From the NCBI RefSeq assembly GCF_003953935.1, contig NZ_RXLQ01000009.1, positions 229,361-293,360 on the forward strand: a stretch of 64,000 bases of DNA, in the 5' to 3' direction. The number at the start of each line of letters is the position of its first letter. Position 1 is the first letter of the stretch. A program made the position numbers and the translations under genes. The notes beneath the pieces were generated by a model. It saw nothing but the letters and a program-made list of their open reading frames with translations, was not told the DNA's origin and did not search any database. This DNA comes from Massilia atriviolacea. Lineage in GTDB: Bacteria; Pseudomonadota; Gammaproteobacteria; Burkholderiales; Burkholderiaceae_D. Shown here one piece after another: positions 11,642 to 19,683 of the stretch.

Positions 11642-12256
11642 ATGACAGTAACAAAAAAGATGGCTGGCATGCTGGCACTGCTGCTGTGCGCGGGCGGCGC
11701 CGGCGCGCAGCAGATGTACAAATGGGTCGACGCCTCCGGCAAGGTCACGTTCAGCGACAAGCCGCCGCCGGCCAACGCCAAGCCGATCGAAATCAAGGCC
11801 GGCGCCGGCGGCGCGGCCAGCGTGCCCCTGCCCTACGCGCTGGCGCAGGCGGCGCGCGCCCACCCGGTGGTGCTGTACACGCGCGCCAAGTGCGACTATT
11901 GCGACAGGGGCCGCAACCTGCTCAAGGAGCGCGGCATCCCGTTTACCGAGAAAACCGTGCAGACGCCGGCCGACGACGCCAAGCTCAAGGAAGCCGGCGG
12001 CGATGGCAGCCTGCCCTTCATCAAGGTTGGCCGCGCCAAGTCGACCGGTTTCGAAGCGGCGGCCTGGAACACCATGCTGACCGATGCCGCCTACCCGGAA
12101 AAGAAGATGCTTCCTCCCGGCTACCAGTATCCGAAAGCCACCCCGGCCGCGCCGCCGGAACCGGAAGCGCCCAAAGCGGAAGAGAAAGACAAGGTATCGG
12201 ACGCGCCCAAGGCGCCGCCGCGTGAAAAGAACACCCCGCCCGACTTCGTGTTCTGA
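11642..12256 (+). CDS. Exported DUF4124-glutaredoxin-like protein
   Basis: The 204-residue protein starts with a signal peptide (about 1-22, cleaved near AGAQQ). A DUF4124 segment follows (QMYKWVDASGKVTFSDKPPP, 23-45), then a glutaredoxin-like domain (about 72-150, VVLYTRAKCDYCDRGRNLL) with a CxxC pair, the cis-proline loop GSLPFIKV, and a Pro/Glu-rich tail. The family is usually annotated as glutaredoxin-like DUF4124 proteins in betaproteobacteria. A periplasmic thiol-disulfide role is likely, but the partner is unknown. It has an AGGAG site and lies 26 bp after prlC. Confidence 0.85.
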   Translation: MTVTKKMAGMLALLLCAGGAGAQQMYKWVDASGKVTFSDKPPPANAKPIEIKAGAGGAASVPLPYALAQAARAHPVVLYTRAKCDYCDRGRNLLKERGIPFTEKTVQTPADDAKLKEAGGDGSLPFIKVGRAKSTGFEAAAWNTMLTDAAYPEKKMLPPGYQYPKATPAAPPEPEAPKAEEKDKVSDAPKAPPREKNTPPDFVF

Positions 12257-12264
12257 GCGCGCCG

Positions 12265-12690
12265 ATGACAAGGATCGATTTCCATACCAACATCCCGGAC
12301 AAGCTGAGCTACGCCTGCCGGCTGGCGCGCAAGGCCCTGGCCAGCCGCGCCCGCGTAGTGCTGCTGGCCGAGGATGCGGCGCAGGCGCAGGCGCTGGACC
12401 AGGCCCTGTGGACCCTGTCGGAAACCGATTTCCTGCCGCATGTGATGGCCGGCGACCCGCTGGCCGCGCAGACCCCGGTCATCATCACCCACAGCGATGC
12501 GGCCGAACTGCCGCATCACGACATGCTGGTCAACCTGACGCGCTCCACGCCGGCCCAGCTGGCGCGCTTCCAGCGCGTGTTCGAAATCATTTCCACCGAT
12601 GAAAACGACGCCGCCGCCGGACGCAAGCGCTATGTCGCCTACAAGCAGCAATCCTATCCATTGACCCACTTCGTCGCAGGCCAGTCATGA
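12265..12690 (+). CDS. holC: DNA polymerase III chi subunit
   Basis: Chi links single-strand-binding protein to the clamp loader of the replicase. The 141 residues match the family length, and the fold blocks are seen: FHTNIPDKLSYACRLARKA at the start, VLLAEDAAQAQALDQALWT, then FLPHVMAGDPLA and a final RWxxYKQQSYPLTHF-type end. It lies 9 bp after the previous gene and overlaps the next by ATGA at 12687-12690, so the two are likely translationally coupled. Confidence 0.92.
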   Translation: MTRIDFHTNIPDKLSYACRLARKALASRARVVLLAEDAAQAQALDQALWTLSETDFLPHVMAGDPLAAQTPVIITHSDAAELPHHDMLVNLTRSTPAQLARFQRVFEIISTDENDAAAGRKRYVAYKQQSYPLTHFVAGQS

Positions 12691-13067
12691 GCCAGGCTCG
12701 TCCGTTCGACCCGCATATTCCTGTGTTGACGGAATTGTTTTCAGACAAAGGCGAGGCTCCGGCCGAGCCTGTTGCCGGGAGCGCGCCGGCGCTGCCCGAA
12801 GCGCCGCCCGCCAGCCCTGCCGATGCGCACTGGACAGCGCTGGAACAGCGTCTCTCCGAGCGCATCGTTCAGCAACTCCAGGCAAGCGTCGACATCGTCA
12901 TCGACCAGCGCCTGCGTGCCGGCATCGAACAGGTGCTCCAGCAAGCGGTCGCCAGCGTCACCGCCGAGCTGCGCAAGGGCCTGCAAGAGACCGTCGACAA
13001 TATCGTCGCCCACGCCATTGCACAAGAAATCAGCACCCTCCAGGCGCTGCGCCCGCCGCCGCCGTAA
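12687..13067 (+). CDS. Small protein of unknown function coupled to holC
   Basis: The 126-residue protein has no signal peptide or membrane span. Residues 1-45 are Pro/Ala-rich and likely disordered. From about 50 to the end it is a long amphipathic helix or coiled coil (LSERIVQQLQASVDIVIDQRL, then ELRKGLQETVDNIVAHAIAQEI), ending in poly-Pro. A similar protein (the DUF2486 group, as I recall) follows holC in many Burkholderiales. The ATG overlaps the holC stop by 4 nt. A structural or scaffolding role is only a guess. Confidence 0.75.
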   Translation: MSQARPFDPHIPVLTELFSDKGEAPAEPVAGSAPALPEAPPASPADAHWTALEQRLSERIVQQLQASVDIVIDQRLRAGIEQVLQQAVASVTAELRKGLQETVDNIVAHAIAQEISTLQALRPPPP

Positions 13068-13289
13068 AGGGCGCGTCTTTCATTTGCTTACAAAACCGCT
13101 GCAATCCGGTGCGCCGTCCGGTGCACCGGGCCCCGTCACGCACGTTGATGGTGAGCGGGCGCACATTGTTGTGAAAATTCTGACAATCGGCTTTGCGTAA
13201 CATTTAAATTGTTGTACCTTTTGGCCTGCACAAAATTTTCGAAACGGCGCCACGAGCGCTGTCTGTTTTCAATCCAATGGAGAATGCAC

Positions 13290-14435
13290 ATGCAGTTCAC
13301 GACCAAACTCATTCCACTCGCAATCGCCATGGCATTCGCCGGCAGCGCCAGCGCGCAGGACGTCGTCAGGATCGGCCACGTGGGCCCGATTTCGGGCGCC
13401 AGCGCGCACCTGGGCAAGGATAACGAAAACGGCGCCAAGATGGCCGTGGAAGAACTGAACGCCAAGGGCTTCATGATCAACGGCAAGAAGGTCAAGCTGG
13501 AACTGGTGCTGGAAGACGACGGCGCCGATCCGAAGCAGGGCACGGCCGTGGCGCAAAAGCTGGTCGACGCCAAGGTGCAAGGCGTGATCGGCCACCTCAA
13601 TTCGGGCACCACGGTACCGGCCTCGCGGATCTATCACAATGCCGGCATTCCCCAGATTTCGCCCTCCTCCACGATCCCCGAATACACCAAGCAAGGCTTC
13701 AAGTCGGCCTTCCGCGTGGTCGCCAACGACAACAAGCTGGGCGGCACCCTGGGACGCTACGCGGTCGAAACCCTGAAGGCCACCAACATTGCCATCATCG
13801 ACGACCGCTCGGCCTACGGCCAGGGCGTGGCCACCGAATTCCTGAAGGGCGCCAAGGCGACCAATCCCGCCATCAAGGTGGTCGGCAAGGAATTCACCAC
13901 CGCCACCGCCACCGACTTCACCGCCATCCTGACCTCGATCAAGAACAAGAAGCCGGACCTGGTCTTCTTCGGCGGCATGGACGCGGTCGGCGGCCCGATG
14001 CTCAAGCAGATGAAGGCGCTCGGCATCAACGCCAAGTTCATGGGCGGCGACGGCATCTGCACCGAATCGCTGGTGCGCCTGGCCGGTGACGGCGTGGGCG
14101 AAGGCAATGTGACCTGCGCCGAAGCGGGCGGCGTGAGCGGCGAGCAGGAAAAATCGATGGCCGACTTCGTGGCACGCTACAAAAAACGCTTCAACAACGC
14201 CGATGTGCAGCTGTACTCGCCGTATGTGTACGATGCGGTGATGGTCATGGCGACCGCGATGCAGAATGCCAAGTCGGCCGACCCGGCCAAGTACCTGCCG
14301 GAACTGCAGAAAATCAAGCACCAGGGCGTTACCGGCCTGATCCAGTTCGACGACAAGGGCGACATCAAGGATGGCGCGCTGACCATGTTCACCTTCAAAG
14401 GCGGCAAGAAGACCAAGATGTCCGTGGTCAAGTAA
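13290..14435 (+). CDS. Branched-chain amino acid ABC transporter substrate-binding protein (LivK-like)
   Basis: The 381-residue periplasmic protein has a signal peptide cleaved near SASA-QDVV (about residue 21) and a type I periplasmic-binding fold (IRIGHVGPISG-like start, HLNSGTTVPAS, ISPSSTIPEYT, FRVVANDNKLGG, IAIIDDRSAYGQG). It is of the Leu/Ile/Val-binding class. The ATG at 13290 is 6 nt after GGAGA and begins the signal peptide. No permease or ATPase gene is adjacent, so it is an orphan binding protein served by a transporter elsewhere. The 222 bp upstream hold no gene, and a strong terminator follows. Confidence 0.92.
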   Translation: MQFTTKLIPLAIAMAFAGSASAQDVVRIGHVGPISGASAHLGKDNENGAKMAVEELNAKGFMINGKKVKLELVLEDDGADPKQGTAVAQKLVDAKVQGVIGHLNSGTTVPASRIYHNAGIPQISPSSTIPEYTKQGFKSAFRVVANDNKLGGTLGRYAVETLKATNIAIIDDRSAYGQGVATEFLKGAKATNPAIKVVGKEFTTATATDFTAILTSIKNKKPDLVFFGGMDAVGGPMLKQMKALGINAKFMGGDGICTESLVRLAGDGVGEGNVTCAEAGGVSGEQEKSMADFVARYKKRFNNADVQLYSPYVYDAVMVMATAMQNAKSADPAKYLPELQKIKHQGVTGLIQFDDKGDIKDGALTMFTFKGGKKTKMSVVK

Positions 14436-14471
14436 GCTGTCGTGGGCGCTGGCCCACCGCCTGCAGGCAAC

Positions 14472-14507
14472 AAAAAACGCGCTCAATTCACATTGGCGCG
14501 TTTTTTT
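14472..14507. terminator. Bidirectional terminator between binding protein and cytochrome c genes
   Basis: The stem AAAAAACGCGC/GCGCGTTTTTT has a T-run on both strands. It serves the plus-strand binding-protein gene and the converging minus-strand cytochrome gene. Confidence 0.88.
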
Positions 14508-14524
14508 GTCGGGGGTAGGGCGAT

Positions 14525-14833
14525 TTACTTCTGGACCATGATCCATTTGACCAGGGTGCGCGCTTCAGCTTCGCTGACCTGCGGATTGGCGGGCATCGGT
14601 ACCGCGCCCCAGGCGCCGGCGCCGCCCTTCAGGACCTTGGTGACCAGCTTGTTTTCGGCATCTTTTTGGCCGGCATACTTGGCGGCGACATCCTTGTAGG
14701 CAGGTCCGACCAGCTTGTTCGCTACCGCATGGCACGCCATGCAATTTTTTGCTTTTGCCAAATCGGCGTTTGCCATGGCGCTCGACGAGGCCAACGCCGA
14801 CAACACCGTGAACAACATCAGGGACCGTTTCAT
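14525..14833 (-). CDS. Small class I cytochrome c (c551/c552-like)
   Basis: The 102-residue protein has a signal peptide (about 1-21, SSAMANA) and a heme-attachment motif CMACH at about residues 32-36. A C-terminal methionine ligand in VPMPANPQV follows, the pattern of cytochrome c551/c552 electron carriers of the periplasm. I chose the ATG at 14833 (MKRSLML), which has GGAGA 5 nt upstream, over an in-frame ATG 21 nt earlier. Likely partners are a terminal oxidase or a denitrification enzyme, neither of which is in the window. Confidence 0.93.
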   Translation of the reverse strand: MKRSLMLFTVLSALASSSAMANADLAKAKNCMACHAVANKLVGPAYKDVAAKYAGQKDAENKLVTKVLKGGAGAWGAVPMPANPQVSEAEARTLVKWIMVQK

Positions 14834-15018
14834 GTATTTCTCCAGAGTGAACAACTGACTGCAATTTTACCGTGTTTCGGCGCGCCGAATGGGCGGCCAC
14901 ACGCACCATAACGGGTCAGGCATGTGGTTGGTTGACCCAACTATTTGCCCAGCGACACGATTTTACTGCCCCTCTGAAGAAATTGTTTGTAAGATACGCG
15001 TATCAAAAGGAGTTTGCC

Positions 15019-15249
15019 ATGCCCGTCATTCTATTAATCGCAGCGCTCGTGGGACTGCGCTATTTCGAAGTCTGGAAGTTCGCCGCCTTGTCCTGGTGGT
15101 GGATCATCGGACTGATGTTCGTGGCCTTCATCTGGTTCGAGTTTGTCGAAAAGATACTGGGACTGGACAAGAAAAAAGCCCACAACGTCGACGAAGCGCG
15201 GCGCAAGGCACGCATCAAGGAAGCCTTCGACAAGGCCAACAAGCGCTAA
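15019..15249 (+). CDS. Small Trp-rich membrane protein (TIGR04438 type)
   Basis: The 76-residue protein has two hydrophobic spans (about 3-20 and 25-44), the second rich in aromatic residues (LSWWWIIGLMFVAFIWFEF). A basic soluble tail follows (KKKAHNVDEARRKARIKEAF). It fits the small Trp-rich protein family found in Burkholderiales, of unknown function. The AAAGGAG site is 9 nt before the ATG at 15019. It converges with ilvD over a GC-rich hairpin. Confidence 0.85.
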   Translation: MPVILLIAALVGLRYFEVWKFAALSWWWIIGLMFVAFIWFEFVEKILGLDKKKAHNVDEARRKARIKEAFDKANKR

Positions 15250-15252
15250 GTA

Positions 15253-15274
15253 CTCGCCCCCGCGCGGGGGCGAG
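15253..15274. terminator. Perfect GC hairpin between convergent genes
   Basis: A 22-bp perfect palindrome (CTCGCCCCCGC and its complement) lies between the Trp-rich gene stop and the ilvD stop. It lacks a T-run, so it is a transcript-end stabiliser or weak terminator for both strands rather than a classical terminator. Confidence 0.55.
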
Positions 15275-15286
15275 ATGGCACCGCAA

Positions 15287-16972
15287 TCAGCCGGTCACGG
15301 CGCCCTTGCTGGCCGGCGCGGCCAGCGCCGCGAACTTGGCCAGCACCCCGCGCGTATAGCGCGGCGCCGGCTTGACCCAGTTGGCGCGGCGGCGGGCGAT
15401 CTCTTCATCGCTCACATTAAGCTCGATCAGCTGCTGGTGCGCGTCGATGGTCACCGAATCCCCCTCTTCCACCAGCGCGATGGTGCCGCCCTCGAAGGCT
15501 TCCGGCGTCACGTGGCCGACCACCATGCCCCAGGTCCCGCCCGAAAAACGCCCGTCGGTAATCAAGCCCACCGATTCGCCCAGGCCCTTGCCGATCAGCG
15601 CCGCCGTCGGCGCCAGCATTTCCGGCATGCCCGGTCCGCCCTTCGGCCCCAGGTAACGCATCACCAGCACGTCGCCGGCCTGGATGCCGTCCGCCAGGAT
15701 CGCGTCCATGGCCGAATACTCGTCGTCGAAGACGCGCGCCGGACCGGTGATCACCGGGTTCTTCAGGCCGGTAATCTTGGCCACGCAGCCTTCCGGCGAC
15801 AGATTGCCCTTGAGGATGGCCAGGTGGCCCTGGCGGTACAGCGCCTTGTCGATGGTGCGGATCACATCCTGCGCCGGGTCCGGTACCGACGGGATAGTCG
15901 CCAGTTCTTCGGCCATCGTGCGGCCGGTGATGGTCATGCAGTCGCCGTGCAAGAGGCCGGCGTCGAGCAGCAGCTTGAGCACTTGCGGAATGCCGCCGGC
16001 CTTGTGCAGGTCGGTCGCCACGTACTGGCCGGACGGCTTGAGGTTGCAGATGACCGGCACCTTGCGCCGCACGCGCTCGAAGTCGTCGATGGTCCACTCG
16101 ACTTCGGCCGCGTGGGCGATCGCCAGGTAGTGCAGCACCGCATTGGTGGAGCCGCCCGTGGCCATGATCAGCGAGACCGCGTTCTCGATCGACTTGCGGG
16201 TGATGATGTCGCGCGGCTTGAGATCCTTTTTCACGGCCTCGACCAGCACGCGCGCCGATTCGGCGGCCGAGCCGACCTTTTCGTCGTCCGGGTTGGCCAT
16301 GGTCGAGGAATACAGCAGGCCCATGCCCAGCGCCTCGAACGAGGACGACATGGTGTTGGCGGTGTACATGCCGCCGCAGGAACCGGCCGAGGGGCAGGCG
16401 TTGCGCTCGATGCCGTCGAAGTCTTCCTTGGACATGCGCCCGGCCGTGAACTCGCCGACCGCCTCGAAGGCCGAGACGATGGTCAGGTCCTTGCCCTTCC
16501 AGTTACCCGGCTTGATGGTGCCGCCGTACACATAAATGCCCGGCACATTGGTGCGCGCCAGGGCGATCATCCCGCCCGGCATGTTCTTGTCGCAGCCGCC
16601 GATCACGACCACGCCATCCATCCACTGGCCGTTGACGGCCGTTTCGATGCAGTCGGCGATGACTTCGCGCGAGATGAGCGAATATTTCATCCCTTCCGTG
16701 CCCATCGACATGCCGTCCGAAATGGTCGGCGTGCCGAACACCTGCGGATTGGCGCCGGCGCTCTTGATCGTCGTAATGGCGATGTCGGCCAGCTTTTGCA
16801 GGCCCGAGTTGCACGGCGTGATGGTGGAATGGCCGTTGGCGACGCCGATCATCGGCTTGTCGAAATCCTCGGCCTGATAGCCCATGGCGTAGTACATCGA
16901 GCGGTTCGGGCTGCGCGAGACGCCTTCGGTGATGTTGCGGGAACGGCGGTTGTAGCGTGGCTGGTCTGACAT
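15287..16972 (-). CDS. ilvD: Dihydroxy-acid dehydratase
   Basis: IlvD dehydrates dihydroxy-isovalerate and dihydroxy-methylvalerate in valine/isoleucine synthesis, using an Fe-S cluster. The 561 residues match the family. Cluster cysteines are visible in [19 protein letters not shown] and [14 protein letters not shown], and the C-terminal [19 protein letters not shown] block is present. The ATG at 16972 ([11 protein letters not shown]) has CGGAG 8 nt upstream. An in-frame ATG 30 nt earlier is less likely. It is divergent from a LysR gene, which may regulate it. Confidence 0.96.
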   Translation of the reverse strand: MSDQPRYNRRSRNITEGVSRSPNRSMYYAMGYQAEDFDKPMIGVANGHSTITPCNSGLQKLADIAITTIKSAGANPQVFGTPTISDGMSMGTEGMKYSLISREVIADCIETAVNGQWMDGVVVIGGCDKNMPGGMIALARTNVPGIYVYGGTIKPGNWKGKDLTIVSAFEAVGEFTAGRMSKEDFDGIERNACPSAGSCGGMYTANTMSSSFEALGMGLLYSSTMANPDDEKVGSAAESARVLVEAVKKDLKPRDIITRKSIENAVSLIMATGGSTNAVLHYLAIAHAAEVEWTIDDFERVRRKVPVICNLKPSGQYVATDLHKAGGIPQVLKLLLDAGLLHGDCMTITGRTMAEELATIPSVPDPAQDVIRTIDKALYRQGHLAILKGNLSPEGCVAKITGLKNPVITGPARVFDDEYSAMDAILADGIQAGDVLVMRYLGPKGGPGMPEMLAPTAALIGKGLGESVGLITDGRFSGGTWGMVVGHVTPEAFEGGTIALVEEGDSVTIDAHQQLIELNVSDEEIARRRANWVKPAPRYTRGVLAKFAALAAPASKGAVTG

Positions 16973-17096
16973 GGCTTGCTCCGGATGATTTGATATCGTC
17001 AAGAATGCCTTGCGGGCAAGCGCGCGTCAAATATATCATTTGCATCGCTGTGAGTCGCAAAAAATATCACAGGCACCGTTCGACATGGAAAAACAT

Positions 17097-18011
17097 ATGA
17101 ACCTGGAACTGCGCCAGCTGCGCTACTTTGTCGCAGTGGCCGAGGAACTTCACTTCGGCAAGGCCGCGCTGCGCCTGCACATGACCCAGCCGCCGCTGTC
17201 GCAAACCATCCAGGGCCTGGAAGAGCTGCTCGGCGCGCCGCTGTTCGCGCGCAGCCGCCGCGCGGTCGAGCTCACCCCGGCCGGCCAGGCCCTGCTGCCG
17301 GAAGCGCGCCGCATCCTGGCCGCCGGCGCCGCCCTGCCCGCGCTGGTGCGACGCGCCGCCGGCGGCGAGGCCGGCCGCCTGTCGCTGGCCTTCGTCTCCT
17401 CGGCCGACTACAGCGTGCTGCCGCCCTTCCTGCGGCGCTACCGCGCGGCCTTTCCGCTGGTCAGTATCACCCTGCAGGAAGCGACCTCGGACGTGCAGAT
17501 CGACGAGCTGCTGCATACACGCATCGATGCCGGCCTCCTGATTCCGCCGCTGCCCGACAAGGCGCGCCTGGAACTCGATTACCTGAAGGTGCTGACCGAA
17601 GCGCTGATCGTGGCCCTGCCGGCCGGCGCCATCGCCGCCGGCGCCGGCCCGGTGGCGCTGGGCGCGCTGCCGCCGCTGCCGCTGATTATCTTCCCGCGTC
17701 CGATCGCGCCGGCCCTGCACGACGCCATCCTGGCCTGCTTCCGCGCGGCCGGCATCACGCCCGAGATCGGGCAGGAAGCGATCCAGATGCAGACCATCGT
17801 CAGTCTCGTGTCGGCCGGCATGGGGATGGCACTTGTGCCACAATCGGTGTCCAAGCTGAGGCGGCCCGGCGTAGAATACCGGGCCTTGCGCGACCCGACG
17901 CCGCAGGTGGAAACCGGACTGGCCTGGCGGCGCGATGCCGTCTCCCCGGTCCTGCAGGGCTTTTTGGATTTACTACGAAAGAATACCGATGCTGACCCAT
18001 CCGATGCCTGA
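17097..18011 (+). CDS. LysR-family transcriptional regulator
   Basis: A 304-residue LysR regulator. The N-terminal winged helix-turn-helix covers about residues 1-60 (MNLELRQLRYFVAVAEELHFGKAALRLHMTQ...), and the effector-binding domain follows (about 88-295). The start is at 17097, with GGAAAA 4 nt upstream. A second ATG at 17085 would add four residues. It is divergent from ilvD with a 124-bp gap, the usual site of LysR control. It overlaps the start of lgt by 23 bp. Its effector is unknown. A link to ilvD is inferred from position only. Confidence 0.9.
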   Translation: MNLELRQLRYFVAVAEELHFGKAALRLHMTQPPLSQTIQGLEELLGAPLFARSRRAVELTPAGQALLPEARRILAAGAALPALVRRAAGGEAGRLSLAFVSSADYSVLPPFLRRYRAAFPLVSITLQEATSDVQIDELLHTRIDAGLLIPPLPDKARLELDYLKVLTEALIVALPAGAIAAGAGPVALGALPPLPLIIFPRPIAPALHDAILACFRAAGITPEIGQEAIQMQTIVSLVSAGMGMALVPQSVSKLRRPGVEYRALRDPTPQVETGLAWRRDAVSPVLQGFLDLLRKNTDADPSDA

Positions 18012-18834
18012 CCCCGTCGCCTTTTCGCTCGGACCGCTGCATGTGCACTGGTACGGCCTGATGTACGTACTGGCCTTCGCCATGTTCATCGCCCTCGGGC
18101 GCGTGCGCATCAAACAGCCGCACATCGCCGCGCGCGGCTGGAAGAAGGAAGACCTGGACGACATGCTGTTCTACGGGATGCTCGGCGTGATCATCGGCGG
18201 GCGCCTGGGCGAAGTCTTCTTCTATCAGCCGGCCCGCTTCATGGCCGATCCGGTCGCCATCTTCAAGGTGTGGCAGGGCGGCATGTCCTTCCACGGCGGC
18301 TTCCTGGGGGTGCTGCTGGCGATGGGCCTGTGGGCGCGCAAGGCCGGGCGCAACTTGCTCGACGTCTACGATTTCATCGCCCCGCTGGTCCCGCTCGGCT
18401 ACGCCGCCGGCCGCATGGGCAACTTCATCAACGCCGAACTGCCGGGACGGTTGGCCGACCCCAGCCTGCCGTGGGCCATGCTGTGGCCGGGCGTGCAGGG
18501 TCCGCGCCATCCTTCGCCGCTGTACCAGATGATCGTCGACGGCCTGCTGGTGTTCGCGCTGCTGTGGATCTATGCGCGCAAGGAACGGCCGCGCCTGGCG
18601 GTGGGGGCGATGTTCACCCTGCTGTACGGCTGCGCGCGCTTTTTCACCGAATACTTCCGCGTGCCGGACTGGCAGGTCAGCGTGGCCGGCCTGCCCGTCA
18701 GCTCGGGCCAGATGCTGTCGCTGCCGATGATCGGCGGCGGGATCGCGATGCTGGTGTGGGCCTACCGGAACGGGGGCAAGGGGGTCAGTGAAACGCCTTC
18801 CACAGCATATAGCCGGCCAGCGCATACAAAATAA
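17989..18834 (+). CDS. lgt: Prolipoprotein diacylglyceryl transferase
   Basis: Lgt attaches diacylglycerol from phosphatidylglycerol to the lipobox cysteine of prolipoproteins in the inner membrane. The 281-residue protein has seven hydrophobic segments and the family motifs HWYGLMYV (near the start), GGRLGEVFFY and the signature GRMGNFINAE (about 139-148), followed by RHPSPLYQ. The ATG at 17989 gives the standard N-terminus but overlaps the LysR gene by 23 bp. The 3' end overlaps the convergent TauE/SafE gene by 50 bp, so the last residues (SETPSTAYSRPAHTK) are an unusual tail. Confidence 0.94.
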   Translation: MLTHPMPDPVAFSLGPLHVHWYGLMYVLAFAMFIALGRVRIKQPHIAARGWKKEDLDDMLFYGMLGVIIGGRLGEVFFYQPARFMADPVAIFKVWQGGMSFHGGFLGVLLAMGLWARKAGRNLLDVYDFIAPLVPLGYAAGRMGNFINAELPGRLADPSLPWAMLWPGVQGPRHPSPLYQMIVDGLLVFALLWIYARKERPRLAVGAMFTLLYGCARFFTEYFRVPDWQVSVAGLPVSSGQMLSLPMIGGGIAMLVWAYRNGGKGVSETPSTAYSRPAHTK

Positions 18835-19588
18835 ACGCGAAGATGCGCTTCAGGCGCTGCACCGGCATGCGGTGCGCGGCGCGCGCGCCCAGCGGCGCGG
18901 CCAGCACGCTGGCGGCGGCGATCACGGCCAGCGCCGGCAGGTAAATATAGCCGAGCGAATACGGCGGCAGGCCGGGCTGGTGCCAGCCGAACCAGATGTT
19001 CGACAGGGTGCCCGACAGCGCGATCGGAAAGCCCAGCGCGGCGCTGGTGGCCACCGCGTTGTGGATCCGGACATTACACCAGGTCATGAACGGGATCGAC
19101 ATGAAGCCGCCGCCCGCCCCCACCACGCCCGAGACCACGCCGAACAGCCCGCCGGCGGCGAACATGCCTGGCGCCGCCGGCAATTCGCGCGCGCCGGCCG
19201 GCTTTTTCCCGCTCAGCATCTGGGTGGCCGAAAACGCCACGAACACGGCGAACACCAGCGCCAGCGCGGTGGTGTTGAGCTGCTTGCCCAGCCACGGCCC
19301 GATCCACGAGCCGATCAGGATGCCGGGGGTGAGCATGCGCACCACCGGCCACAGCACCGCGCCATGCGCGTGATGCGCGCGCACCGACGACAGCGAGGTA
19401 AACATGATGGTGGCAAGCGAAGTGGCGATCGCCATGTGCACCACCGCCTCGGGCGGAAAATGCTCGGCCGTGTAGATCATCGTGATGAAGGGCACCAGCA
19501 CCATGCCGCCGCCGATGCCCAGCAAACCGGCCGCGAAGCCGCCGGCGCCGCCCATCGCCAGCAGGATCAGAATCAGGGTCCAGTTCAT
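18785..19588 (-). CDS. TauE/SafE-family sulfite/organosulfur permease
   Basis: The 267-residue integral membrane protein has about eight hydrophobic segments and two internal repeats, each opening with the glycine-rich motif of the family (GFAAGLLGIGGGMVLVPF near residue 17 and GVVSGVVGAGGGFMSIPF near 153). The family exports or imports small anions such as sulfite, sulfoacetate or other sulfonates. The substrate here is not known. The ATG at 19588 starts the first membrane segment. Its 3' end overlaps lgt on the other strand. Confidence 0.9.
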   Translation of the reverse strand: MNWTLILILLAMGGAGGFAAGLLGIGGGMVLVPFITMIYTAEHFPPEAVVHMAIATSLATIMFTSLSSVRAHHAHGAVLWPVVRMLTPGILIGSWIGPWLGKQLNTTALALVFAVFVAFSATQMLSGKKPAGARELPAAPGMFAAGGLFGVVSGVVGAGGGFMSIPFMTWCNVRIHNAVATSAALGFPIALSGTLSNIWFGWHQPGLPPYSLGYIYLPALAVIAAASVLAAPLGARAAHRMPVQRLKRIFAFILYALAGYMLWKAFH

Positions 19589-19654
19589 CGGCCCCCCCGC
19601 ACACTGCCCACCGGCGGCATGGAGCCGGCAGATGTCGATCGCATCATAAATTTC

Positions 19655-19682
19655 CAAAAGAGAACATTCCCGGTCGGGAATG
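19655..19682 (-). terminator. Terminator ending the signalling gene cluster
   Basis: On the minus strand, directly after the REC-EAL stop codon, a stem CATTCCC/GGGAATG with a GACC loop is followed by TTCTCTTTT. It can also be read as a palindromic operator for the TauE/SafE gene 77 bp further on. Confidence 0.6.
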
Positions 19683-19683
19683 C

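Noticed and set aside
19665-19682. Operator for the TauE/SafE permease gene
   Set aside because: The palindrome directly follows a stop codon and is followed by a T-rich tail on the same strand, so a terminator is the better reading. Operator function is not excluded.
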